A DNA stretch of 64,000 nt from Spirodela intermedia (taxonomy: Eukaryota > Streptophyta > Magnoliopsida > Alismatales > Araceae): contig LR746272.1 of the NCBI GenBank assembly GCA_902729315.2, positions 9,232,327 to 9,296,326 on the forward strand, read 5' to 3'. Of this stretch, positions 24,397-36,379 are shown piece after piece (the first letter of the stretch is position 1; each line of letters opens with the position of its first letter). A model generated the notes under the pieces. That model was not told the DNA's origin, made no database searches, and was given only the letters and a program-made list of their open reading frames with translations. A program made the position numbers and the translations under genes.

Positions 24397-25354
24397 TCCC
24401 TCTCCGTCTCACTCACTCACTCACTCACTCCCTCTCTCTCTCTCACTCACTCTCTGTATCTATCTGTCTACTGTGTCCTTGTGATTGTATTATACATTTC
24501 TCGCCGAGTTCTTTCTTATTAATGGACCAGGTGGACGCCCATTAATTGGGGGTGAGGCGGGTAGATCGGCGGGATTCGCCCATTATGGGCCTATAGTCCT
24601 CGATCAAAGCCCACTGTTGAACGACTTTTAACACAGTTTCCTGACTGGTGTACTTTGGGCCGAGATCCCTATCGGGTCTTTGTCTTTTGGGCTTAAGCCG
24701 TCTTAAAACCAGCCCACCTCGAGAACGGTGGCCGTTTCCTATTGCCAGGTTTCATTTGCAGAGATCTATGATCCGACCGCCCGCTGTCCCCTGATCTGTC
24801 GGTTGGCAGGGTGCCACGATGAGGCTGTGGACAGGAGTGTGGGTCCCTGGGGCCGTGGGCCCCACGCCTCGACAAATCAACGACGGCCCCACCAAGACGA
24901 CTCGCAGCTTTCGACTTCGGGGATTTGCCGCTCGATCCAGATGACGACGGCAACCTTTTCCGGCGAGTCATCCTCCGCCGGCGGGTCATCCTCCTCACCG
25001 GACTTGCTCGTGTGCCTCTCCGTGGTTTCCCAACGGAAAATATCGTGTATCCGCTCTACAACCGATCGAAGATCCTCTGTACCTCCCTCCGCAACGAATT
25101 TATCGGGTTGACGGTTTTTGATTTACCAGATGATTACGAAGACAAGTGGAGCGCCTCTTCCCGCCTGGTTCTCGCTACCCTGCGGCGTCTATCTCGGCGG
25201 CAAAATCGGGTATTCGCGTTGATTCCGGAGTGCCGGTGGTGCGGATCTGCCGATTTATAGTGTATCGGCTTTGGCCGGGCGATAGAAGTGCCACGGAGCA
25301 CAGCGGAGCGGCGGCGGGGAGATGAGTGGGTAAGCCAGTCGAGCTGGAGGCACA
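23081..25354. other. Bidirectional promoter region with compound microsatellites
   Basis: The CDK-like kinase (-) and the MUCI70-like gene (+) diverge from this 2.3-kb interval. It contains (GA)n at about 23,929-23,962 and the large CT/CA/CTCA tract at 24,263-24,455. An ATG-initiated 56-codon open frame at 24,941-25,111 could be an upstream ORF if the transcript starts before it. No TATA box could be assigned with confidence to either gene. Confidence 0.5.
24263..24455. repeat. Compound (CT)n-(AC)n-(CTCA)n microsatellite
   Basis: Uninterrupted CT units occupy about 24,263-24,288 and 24,309-24,355, AC units about 24,356-24,392, then CTCA/CACT and CT units to about 24,455. It lies between divergent genes. 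The open frame across it is low-complexity and not coding. Confidence 0.95.
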
Positions 25355-28300
25355 ATGACCAGTTGGTCATCGGATGAACACACGGCGAGTTATGGACCGA
25401 TGCAACATCAGCCGCAGAGCGGAGCCATGTTGCTGATTCAGTCGACCTCCGGCTTTGGCCGCAAAGGTCAGAAGATGTCCCTTTCGGGTTCCAAGGAGAA
25501 GGAGAAGCCTTTCTCGCGGATCTGCAAGCCTTGCTTGCCGATTAGAGTAGGCATGTTACTTCTAGCCTTGGCATCTGCCGCGGTTCTCGTGATGATTTTG
25601 ACTGGCTTCAAAAGATGTAAGGCCTTTACTTGCTACTTACTTTTTGTTCTAGTGTTCCTATTTGACACGATTTCCTATTTATTCATTCATCTCGAAATTT
25701 GATAGAAGCTTCAAGATTTCGCGTGCCTCATCTATCTTTTCTATTTTGACGTGTATTTAAGTTCAACATTCGCCAGTCGAGTATCGTATCTTCTTTTTTG
25801 TTCCAATTGAGTTACATTCAGATTTTTAACTGCGTGGAAAAGCGTGGGTAATATGATGGACTTCAGAGTCTTAGTTTGTGCAGAAAAAATCCGCAATTTA
25901 TTGTCCACTCTAAGTCGGTATATCAGCCTATTTGGTTCCTTCACCCACAATGAAAGCCAATGTCTCTTCCCTTGTGGATGAGAGGAACTAGCATGGCGCG
26001 AGCTTTCGTCTGAAGACGGTCCACAACGAGTAAAGATTGCCAAGGAGGACTCAGGCAGAACTTACCCGCAATCTTTAGTCAAATTATGAAGAAAGGCACT
26101 TCAGAGAACTGATATTATACCTGCTCCTCAGAATAGCTCATGGAATGATCTTATCCTTTTAAGCTTGGAAGAAAACATAGGAATTGAAATTAATATCATT
26201 GAAAGGAGCAAGCCTGAGAAGCAGTAAAAGACACAGATAGACCATGTTCTTTCCTTATTATCACCTGCACCCCCACTATTGCAACACAAAAAATTAAAAA
26301 ACCCTTAATCCTGGTGTACGTTGACCTAGCATGATGACTAGTAGTCGATGATGACTTAATGTTGATGCCTTTACTTTCCATCATACTGCCTCCTTTTTTC
26401 TGGAAGGAATGTCATAATCTGTTGAATTTTTGGGGATAACAGCAGTGTCTCCTAAGAATGCGATACATGCATACCCAAGTTTTGGAGTCTTCTTTTCCAG
26501 CTTTTGTCTTGGTTTGAATCATTTTGGTCTGTGGTACGCTGGATATCTTGAATCATCCGTATTTAACGCTTCAACTTTTTTATAAAAGACAACTCATCTT
26601 TAGATCGAGCTACTCATTTCATGTTGAAAAACAAAAGGGCTTCTGTAAGACCAGATTATCTTTTGGTTGCCTTTTTCCAGTAATGATTGTGAGATGCTGA
26701 ATGAAGTTCATCAATCCTTGCATCTTGCTTTCTGTATATTGGATAGCCCATCTTGACGAGCTAAACACTTTTGAGCGTCTCTAAGCATTGAATTTGGTGT
26801 TTATTATGCTAAAAATAATTTTGAACTGTAATTTTTCTTCCTCCTCCGACTACCATGGATCTAGTTCCTTTCTAATTTTTTTTGACTTGAACGAAACCTG
26901 ACTGCTGTGTGTCTGTTTCTCAGCGATTACCCTATCAGAAATCCCGAAGGCAAGTGAATTTTCTCCATTTCCTCAAGGTTCACGCCCCCTTGTGTCTGGT
27001 GTGCCCACAGCTTCTTCTTTTATTTCACAAAATGATAAAAGGAGCATGGAGGAACGCCCTCCACCAAAGGGCAACCTAGACGTTCCTAAAAACAGGTCTC
27101 AATATCATATTCCAGTTGCTTTTGAAACTCCTTTACCTCTAAAGCATCCTTGCGAAGGCTTCTCATTTTCACCACCACCTGCTGATAAGAAACGCACAGG
27201 CCCTCGCCGTAAGTTATTCAAACATAATTTCTTTTATGAAGCTTATGATGTTATTGGTCATGGTTTTCCCACTTTTGTTCAGCTTGTCCTGTATGTTACG
27301 TGCCTGTGGAGCATGCAATAGCCCTAATGCCAGCTACATCATCAATATCTCCCACTCTCAAGAATTTGATGTACGTGTCTGAAGAAGATCCCTCCACAGA
27401 TGAGTCAAGTAGTGGGTTTAAATTTGGTGGACATCCCTCTATGAAGCAAAGGAACGAAGCCTTTGACGTGAAAGAATCAATGTCCGTGCATTGTGGGTAT
27501 GCTTTTCCTGAACTTTTTAGCTTATTTGAGTAAATATAGTATGCTGACGAGGGTGAAACAAAAAAAAGAGGATTTTATCAGTTGAAACAAAATTAGCAGG
27601 GGCAAGGCATTGTCTTTTGTTTTACAACTTTCGTTTCTTTTTTCAGGATTTAGACAAGGAAAACTGTTCACCGCTTCCTTTGCTTCATTTTCAGAATTTA
27701 CAATGTTGTCAATCACTTAGTTTCAGGAGAGGTTATGCTTGTAGAATGGCTTGTCGAGTGAAGAATCAGGGCTTCTTTTTTTTCTGATCAAACAAGGCTA
27801 TGAATTGACTGATGTATTCCTGGACTGCTAATAAGCACAAGAGTTCGGACCTAGTACTTTCAGTTAGTCTGCATAAATCCTATAGCGATTAAGTGATGTC
27901 AAATAATTTTTTGTATTTAATTATTTTGAATCGTTAAAATGCCATTCCACTTGGTTGTACACTGTTTGTTTATTAGTTTATTTTACAGATTTGTCTATGG
28001 AGATAGGCCTGGAAATGGTACTGGCTTTGACATTGAGGTTGCTGATCTTCTTGAGATGGAACAATGCCATGGAGTTGTTGTTGCGTCTTCCATATTCGGT
28101 ACTCTTGGGTTTCGTTTACCATATCTTGTTTATTATATTGAAGCTCTTCATGTGTTTCAGTTGATCAGGTTTTCTTTCTGATGAATAGGGAACTACGATA
28201 TAATGCAACAGCCAAAAAACATAAGTGAAGCAGCAAAAAGGAGTGTGTGTTTTTACATGTTTGTGGACGAAGAGACCGCAGCCTGTATAAAGAATTCTAC

Positions 28301-29856
28301 TACCCCGGGCAGCACAAATAGAGTTGGATTATGGAGTGTGGTGATCATCAGAAATCTTCCATATTCTGATCCAAGGCGTAATGGAAAGGTATTTCCTCTC
28401 TTTTATATTTCCATTGCGGATGGACCAGACTAAACTAACTCAAACACTATACCACTTGTTATAAATTGACACTTAGATGGGTCTAACGCAACATACAATT
28501 TAAGTTTGAGTAGGTGCAGGATTGCATGTAACCGGCATAAATGTTTTTAATTTATTTGAACCTAGGCTCTCGTTTCTCATTCTCCGAATTGGTGATATGG
28601 ATTAGTTATTTTACCCTGCTCCGTTTGATTTATCCGTGAGCTATCTCTAGCAGCTGTATCTTATGCAGCATTCAAAGTCATCTATTACTCACTAGAACAT
28701 AAACTAGCATGGCAGTAGACGTTTTACTTTTCAGATGTTTACCTTCCTGCCTTAATTGGTCTGCTTTTATCCTTTTTTGTGACACTGTTTTACTTAATAA
28801 TGACTTACGCCATCCACTTTCAGCGGAATAGTGAGCTCTCAGAAATCCTGATATTTCGCTATGAAGTCTTCGACTAGTAATTTTCCTACCAGTATCATGT
28901 TATCTGACGTTGAGATGCTCGCTGCCTTTATTGCATCTTCTAATCTCACTAGACATTATGTCTAACGGGGTTTGTACTGTATTATGCCATCTGTTAATCT
29001 CTGTTATTTCTGTTGCTTGCAGGTTCCCAAGTTTTTACTTCATAGGATTTTCCCCAATGCTCGATTTTCTCTATGGATTGACGGAAAACTTGAACTGGTT
29101 GTTGATCCCTATCAAGTTCTGGAGAGGTCATTCTCGCTAAGTTTAGTTATTTGTTTTTCTCCCAAATGCTCACTTCTGCATACCTGCGATCTCAGTATCA
29201 TGTTTCTTCGTCCATATCAACCGCATCAAGTCAAATCTCTATTCCTATTTGTTCTACGTTCAGAGTCCCAAATCAGAACCAAGCATGTAGTTATAAATCT
29301 TCTTCTGAAAATTCGATATCTTAAAACTGCTTCAGCCTTTATATACTAAATTATTATTATCCGTGTTCAGATTTTTGTGGCGGAAGAATGCCACTTTTGC
29401 TATCTCTAGACACTACAAACGCTTTGATGTTTTTGAAGAAGCAGAAGCTAATAAGGCAGCTGGGAAGTATGATAACGCTTCCATTGATCGTCAGATTGAC
29501 TTTTACAAGAGCGAGGGGCTGACTCATTATTCCTCAGCGAAGCTCCCCATAACGAGTGGTACATACGTGAAGTTTTTTCATCTGCTCACTGAATTGGTCC
29601 TGAGACTGGAATTTCACCCCCCTAGTTTTTTTATTCTTTTCAGATGTTCCAGAAGCCTGCGTGATCATCAGAGAACACACTCCCATCAGTAATCTCTTCA
29701 CATGTCTTTGGTTTAACGAAGTTGATCGGTTTACTTCCAGAGATCAGCTTAGTTTCTCCACCGTGAGGGATAAAATAAGGTCAAAAGTGAATTGGACTAT
29801 TGAAATGTTTATGGATTGTGAGAGGCGCAACTTTGTTGTCCAGGTAAAACACATTT

Positions 29857-29888
<32 letters not shown>

Positions 29889-30206
29889 TTTTGTGTTCAT
29901 TTAAATTAAAATAAACAGTCTAACAAATTAATAAACAATGTTCTGTCAAATATTCATGTCGTTTCTCGTCTGAGGGATTGAACTGAGGGGATTTTGCTAA
30001 TTTGATAATTGTGGATCATGCAGGGGTATCACAGGGATGTTCTAGAGCAGAAAAGGGCTCTTGTTGCTAGCTCAGGTCGACCACTGGCTCAACTTGCGCC
30101 ACCGAGTCCGCCCAAGGAGTTGCTACCGGAGAGTGTGCCCATCTTGAAGGTGAAAAAGGCTCCCATCAGACGGGGAAGAGAGATGAAATCTAGTTCAAAG
30201 AGGTGA
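25355..30206 (+). CDS. DUF616 / MUCI70-TOD1-like glycosyltransferase, nine exons
   Basis: Exons: 25355..25616, 26924..27208, 27283..27496, 27989..28098, 28189..28388, 29023..29126, 29371..29558, 29644..29843 and 30024..30206. All are GT-AG with matching phases, encoding about 581 residues. A single membrane span (about residues 63-84, MLLLALASAAVLVMILTG) follows a basic cytosolic tail: type II topology, typical of Golgi enzymes. DUF616 blocks appear in order: CPVCYVPVEHAIAL, ESMSVHCGFVYG, TGFDIEVADLLEMEQCHGVV, NYDIMQQPKNISEAAK, VCFYMFVDEET, LHRIFPNARFSLWIDGKLEL, LWRKNATFAISRHYKR and WFNEVDRFTSRDQLSF. The IDGKLEL segment sits where glycosyltransferases carry a DxD-type site. Arabidopsis relatives are MUCI70 (rhamnogalacturonan I in seed mucilage) and TOD1 (turgor regulation, also reported as an alkaline ceramidase). 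A role in pectin synthesis is therefore likely but the substrate is inferred. Which paralogue this is remains open. Confidence 0.93.
29857..29888 (+). repeat. (ATAG)n microsatellite in MUCI70-like intron 8
   Basis: About eight ATAG units directly follow the exon 8 donor site, inside the intron. Length polymorphism is likely; no coding effect is expected. Confidence 0.9.
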
Positions 30207-30436
30207 CCTCGAAGGGTTACTAATGATAGGGACAACAATTCGATTTAGCTGTTTTTTCTCCTTGGTTCAACTTTGTTTTTCCAGCTTCGGCACACATTCA
30301 TACAGGGCTAGCACAGTTAAGTGGTATTTTTTTCTAGCAAGGATTTACACTCATTTTTTTAATTCTTACTGTAGACTCGTGCTAAATTTTATTGTAAATA
30401 CTAATTAGACAATGAAAAGACCAAATTGATCCACAC

Positions 30437-30500
<64 letters not shown>

Positions 30501-30949
30501 CCCTCCTGTGTTTAGGTTTAACCTTATTTTCATTTTGCAAGATATCTAGGTAGCCTTCTTTGGCATAAATTTTTTGTAGGGCCCTAATCATTCTCAGCCA
30601 TGAGGCCCCGCAATGGCCACAGATCCCCTCTTCGCCTTTGGACAAGTTAGGAAGAAAGGGAACAGCAGGGAGAAGAAAAAAGCCAACAAGGGCCAGATAA
30701 CTGATATCCAGGGAGTGCTCTTGGTTCAGAGCAGCTCAGAGACCAGGCTCTTGGTCAGATCAACAACCAGTTGGCTTGAAAATGCATGATCTTCAAATTA
30801 TCAAGGTCGACAAGATCCACCAGGCCCATCGATTGGTGGCAACTCAAATTACCACACACTTATCAGTCAATCTTTGGCAAATCTTTGGGGGGGTTAAGTG
30901 AACAGTCTAGAAGGTTCAACATTGAACATCATGGAAGGAGTGGGTTGAA
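30207..30949. other. 3' flank of MUCI70-like gene with (CT)n tract
   Basis: This contains the 3' untranslated region of the preceding gene and a pure (CT)29-type tract at about 30,441-30,497. Beyond 30,600 the sequence probably enters the upstream part of a retrotransposon LTR, whose left end I could not define. Confidence 0.5.
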
Positions 30950-33900
30950 TGGTATAAATACCCCTTTCCCTATGAATAAGTGGGGGTGACTTAAAAGAAG
31001 AGAGATAAGAGTGGAGAGTAGGGAACTCTCTTGAACTAATTTTCACATGTTACATTATTTTTCACTATTACATTTTTCTTGAATCCATTGATCTTTTCAC
31101 TTCATTAACTGAGAGGTGAGGAGAAGATCATAATAGTGGTATCAAACCTTGTCCTAGAAGCATGGCACTAAGAATGTTAGAAAACCGACTAGAGGCATTA
31201 GAGAGAGATGTAAAACATATCAAGGAAGATCAGCAAAATACAAGGGAGGAGCTATAGAAATCAAAATCTGAATCAATAGATCTTCTACAAAAATTTAAGA
31301 ATTTTTGTATGATCTTCTTTAATAGATCTTCTTTAATAGACAAATGAGAAGTTTGACGAATTTAAGAATTTGATATATGAAAAAGTATTAGTATTAAAAA
31401 AAGAGGATCCAACTACAAGTATGATGCCTTACTCGGTCAAGAACTCTTCAAAAGATGATCAATAGGAGATAACCAATCCATGATTAGAGGTATTAACCTT
31501 TGTGTCAACTCCAAATCACATTTCAAATAGAATTTGATAGACAAGAAAAGGGGAACTCTTTATTTTTACAAGAGGCAATCCTAAAGGATGGCTTCGATGT
31601 GTAGAGTGTTATTTCATGATCAACAAAATTTAAGAAAAAGAAAGAATGGAGGTAATCATCTTGTACTTGGATGACATAGTATTGGAATTGTATATTTGGA
31701 CAATAGACCGATATATTTGGAATTAGTAAAAATTTTGGGTCCAACTTGAGAAGCATTTTGAAACTCTTATATCTAGAAACACATCAATCATTTCTTGACA
31801 TTAAGCAAGAAAGATCAACATCTGATCCTAGAGAAGAATTCAAATGTTATCCACTTTCCTCCTCAAGGTGTTAGAAGAAGTCATAGAGCAGAAATTTAAA
31901 AAGTTTGAAACCAAAAATTCAATATGAGTTATTCAGAACTAAATACATTGGATTACTCAAAATTATGAATGTTTCATTGGAAGTATAAGAACATTACACA
32001 TCCTATGCAAAGCATGCGATATCAATCTACTAAAATAGACAAGAATATAGACACATTCGATATCTAGTTACACACCAAGAAAAACAAGATTACCTATGTT
32101 AAGAGGAATTCTTATATCAAACAATGAGCGAAGGTATGATTCTCCCTACAAGTCAATGAATCAACATGAAGCAAAAAAATAGGGGTGAAAGTTATACCTT
32201 TACAAGGTATGTAGAGATGACAAATCAAATTAAATGATACAAAAGTAAATGAACACAAGATCTAGGGTTCATATTGTTATTGTGATAAAAAATAAAAACT
32301 TAGTCATCATTATAAGAAACTTTTTCACATCTTAGTCGTCTATTATGATGATAAATTGACCCAATAAGAATCAGAGGTTGATTAAATTGATCTAGAAGAA
32401 TCATGTAATGATGAAGGAACATTACTCACTACTCATATATAATTGAATTATATGGCTAGACTTGCACAACTAAAATCAATGAAGTTAAAAATAACATTAC
32501 AAGGACGGGATGTTACTATTATAATAGATTGTGAAGACACATAATTTCATATGTGAGTTTATTGTCGAAACTTAAATTACTTGTAAATGAATTAATATGA
32601 TATGTAATCATTATGGATAATAGACACATAGTCAAAGGCCATGGTAATGGCAAAAACATTGCTCTACAATTATAAGGACTGATAAGTACCTATTAATTTT
32701 TAACTTAATAGGATAGATGCATATTCGTTGAGAACTATTAATTATGAATTTTTTGATGGATGGAGGGTAAAAACTATGAAAGAAAATGAGAATTTATCAA
32801 AAGTTGTTATCTCATTAAATTCTATAAAAAAATAATCAAGAAGAAGTAACCTTTATTATTAGATTGCATCAAGTAATGATGGATTCCTAGGAAATTATAA
32901 AGACACTTTTTAGTGAAAAATTAGAAGGTATTATCTATAGTTCATTTTCACAAGTATTTTTTCTTCTAATTGGATTGCCTCCTATAAAAAGGATAGACTA
33001 TTCAATCCACACCTACCAAATCAATTACTTGAGGCCATATAGATACTCACATTATCAAAAGGATGAGATTGAGAAAATCATATAAGAACTCAAAAACACT
33101 AGTATAATTTAACAATCACAAAGCCCTTATGCTAGTTCAACAATTTTAGTAAAAAAGAAAGATGGGGGATGATGATTTTATGTAGATTATTATAAATTAA
33201 ACAAAATAGGCATGCCCAACCATTATCCCATACTCATAGTAAATGAGTTACTAGATGAATAACATGACATGTCAGTATTTTCAGAACGTGATTTAAACTC
33301 TAATTGTTATCAAATTAGAATGAAGAAGGATGAAATTTTAAAAATAATATTCGAAACCTATGAATGGCATTACAAATTTATAATAATACCATTTATTTTA
33401 TTGAATACTCCAGCTACTTTTTAATTATTAATGAATTAGTTTTTTTCCACCTTATCTCTGTTGACTTGTTCTAATATATTTTGATAACATTTTAGTCTAT
33501 AGCCAAAATCAAGATCAATATAAAAAACACCTATCATAAGTATTCCAAGTATTGTGCAATAACTATCTACATGTGAATACAAAGAAATGTCAAATCGGTC
33601 AAGACAAGTTGGAACACCTTAGGGATTAGATTTCAGTCAAAGGTATGATGTGGTTCAAAAATAATAATTCGTTATGATAAATTGACCAATTCTAAGAAAT
33701 ATTTGAGAATTATGAACAGTCTTTGGGCTCATTGGTTACTATTACCATTTTGTGACGAGATATTCATCAATTGTAGTGCCTATGATTAAATTATTGAAGA
33801 AAGATTCATTTTGTTAGAATCAAGATACTCAAAATATTTTTAAAAATATTCTATTTTTATTTCATAGTCTAAAATTCATAAAAATCTTATTCTTTGAGAA
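30950..33900 (+). mobile_element. Decayed Ty3/gypsy retrotransposon A (LTR end, PBS, gag, protease, RT)
   Basis: The left part looks like the end of an LTR with TATAAATA at 30,953-30,960. A primer-binding site for initiator-Met tRNA (tggtatcaaa, 31,137-31,146) follows. A gag-like start at 31,163 has a coiled-coil stretch (MLENRLEALERDVKHI). A zinc-knuckle remnant and LVVYYDD-type segment lie near 32,265-32,345. A protease-like DVTIIIDCEDT near 32,500 lacks the normal D-S/T-G. Reverse transcriptase blocks run 32,970-33,830: LRPYRYSHYQKDEIEK, ILVKKKDGG, YYKLNK, FSERDLNSNCYQIRM, then FDNILVYS with the second catalytic Asp of the YxDD box replaced by Asn, and GYYYHFV. Many stops and frameshifts break it. 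It is non-autonomous and ends abruptly in the RT/RNase H connection. Confidence 0.8.
31137..31146 (+). other. Retrotransposon primer-binding site (initiator-Met tRNA)
   Basis: The motif tggtatcaaa matches the start of the usual plant PBS for initiator methionine tRNA with one mismatch. It lies between the LTR-like segment and the gag-like start, as expected for a Ty3/gypsy element. Confidence 0.65.
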
Positions 33901-36379
33901 AAAAATTAAAATATTGCCCAATATTATATTACATCCCTGTGATCGATCTAGAAAAATTTTACTATTTTTAGAAATTTTATTAAATTATAATTTATATATA
34001 TTTTTCTAAAATAGTTCTTAATATCTAAAAATTGATATTTTTTAGTTTTATAAATTTTAAATTTATGTGATTTATTATACATGACTAACTTACATCAACC
34101 ATCAAATAGGTAAATATATTTATTATCATTTTGGTCTAACTAAGACATGAGATAGTGAGTCTAACTTATTAATTTGCAACATATAGTTTGTTAGATCATA
34201 TTTGAAGTTGATGTTAAGGCGTTGTAGTGAAGAAAAAGTAAAATGTCTCACAAAAACTTATGATGTAAATACACATCCATGATCTCATTTTTTTTTTAAG
34301 CATAGATTTTCATTGAAGAACTTGAAAGTACATGATTGATGATCAATAGGCCCTTCACAAGATATGCTACAACTATGGGGTTTATTTTTGTCTTAAACAT
34401 TTTCTTCAAAAACTAATTAATGATATTTTCTTTCCCTAAAAAAGGTGAATGTGTTCTTCAAAATCTAATTGACCACATGATGGTGCTATGAAATACATTC
34501 TAGAAACATGGATGAACTAGTTATTTAAATTTTAACAATACCACATGAAAGCATTTGATAGAAATCTAGTTCACAATCTACTCGACCTAAACACCTATTT
34601 TATATTAAATCATCAACCTCATCCTTGCTCATCTTCTAATAATAGATCAACTCTATTAAAATATGATAATCAACTCTCTTCTCCCAGCTATAACTTATTC
34701 TTTATTTTTTCTTACCTTTTGGGTTATTATTAATACATAGCACAATCATTGTTTATAATTCTCTACTCATGGTTCTTTCATTATAAGGACATTATATAGT
34801 AGGATTGGACATTACTACAAATCAAATTTGAACAATCAATATATAAACAAATGTAAACTAATATCTAAGGAGAATTAGAAAATACACAACATAAAATTCT
34901 ACTTACATATAATAATTCATTCCATACACCAGAGATTTAGGAAGATTAGGTATAAAATCTATAGATGATTTTCCCTCACATACTAGAGATTGAGGTGATG
35001 TCATGATGAAATCATGATGTATGATAAAAGTGTCTTCTTTGCATAGATAATGAGCCTCTTAATGACCTTCAAAACAACAATACATTATTCTAAGTCAAGA
35101 TAAGCACTAGGCTAATATTATATGTATACATATATATTTGCAAGTTGCACAACCAAAAGTCATTTTACCTAGGTATAGATGACTAGACCTTGTAGAAAGT
35201 AATTTTTGAGAGAAAAAGAGAGAAACTTATATAATATAAATTTTTGTACATTTGAATAGAGAATACATGATTAGAAAGATAAAAAAGAGTTTGTCACCTT
35301 AAATGTGAGTGATTTTTCTCAAAACCTCATATTCTCTATTAGAACAAATTGATCCTAAAATATATTAATTATTTTATAAATAAATAAAGATAATAAATAG
35401 TCTGATAGGTAATGAAGACCAAGGTTAAGCTCCATAATAGTTACATAACTAGAAAAAATGATATAATATTTTTCTATTTCAATAAACATAACAATTGAAA
35501 GACTTTAGGATTGATAGAAAGTATTTTGATGGCTAATGAAAATATATAAATTTCTACACTTTGTATTGCAACAACAACAATTGTGAATCTTTGCAACTCC
35601 CTACCATATAAATCTCCTAAAATTCAATTAGAGACCTAATTCAGCTTGAGGTCATCATAGAGGTTGCTCTTTAATTCTCTCTCATTTTTCTTATTTAACA
35701 CTTGTCCAACATTTCCTTGAACTGCTTTTGGGATGAGATCAACATATTAAGGTTTAATTAGTACCTATGATGAAGCAATATTGAATATATATTTGTTTTT
35801 TAGTTTTTTTGGAGTACCATACACTTATTTTCTTTGCATCTCAAATTTATTCCTCCCTCCACTCTTACCTCTCTATATCCTTTCATTTTCTCTCTCTTTG
35901 TATCTATCAACTTCTCCCTTACTTTCCCTCCCTATTGCTTCCACTTATATCTCTCCACACGACTCTTTATTCTTACTTCATCTTCATCTATATTCACAAC
36001 TCTTCATGATTCTAAATTATGTCTATTTATCTTACCAATCTCTTCCTCTCCTTCCTCAATATTTCACGTGATTGTTTGTGAAGTTATTTCTTTGATCTTC
36101 TCTATCTACTTCTTTTCCTTTGCACTCCTTTGGTTGTCATTTTATTTAGTTTACCTTCTCATTCTCAATTTGTTTCCAAATTATCAACATTTCTCCTTTG
36201 AGACTTTAATGAAACTAGGTTACGAATCAATTGGTATTGGAATTGATCTTTCCCATCATTTTTTTTAGGGAAGGCAAAAGAAAGACCAATATGTGACCAA
36301 CTATGAAGTTATCAACATATATAAGCTCTCTTGTTAAAAAATTTATGTAAATATCCTTAAAATTCAAATACTTCATCAT
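33901..36379. other. AT-rich filler between two retrotransposon fragments
   Basis: Very AT-rich sequence with no domain I recognise. The open frames at 35,781-36,268 are Leu/Ser/Tyr-rich low-complexity reads of a CT-rich strand and look non-coding. It may be further transposon decay or the debris of a nested insertion. Confidence 0.45.

Noticed and set aside
24941-25111. 56-codon frame as a separate gene upstream of the MUCI70-like gene
   Set aside because: Ser-rich without domains; at most a leader uORF, and the transcription start is unknown.
35781-36268. Overlapping Leu/Ser/Tyr-rich frames
   Set aside because: Low-complexity reads of a pyrimidine-rich strand in AT-rich transposon debris.
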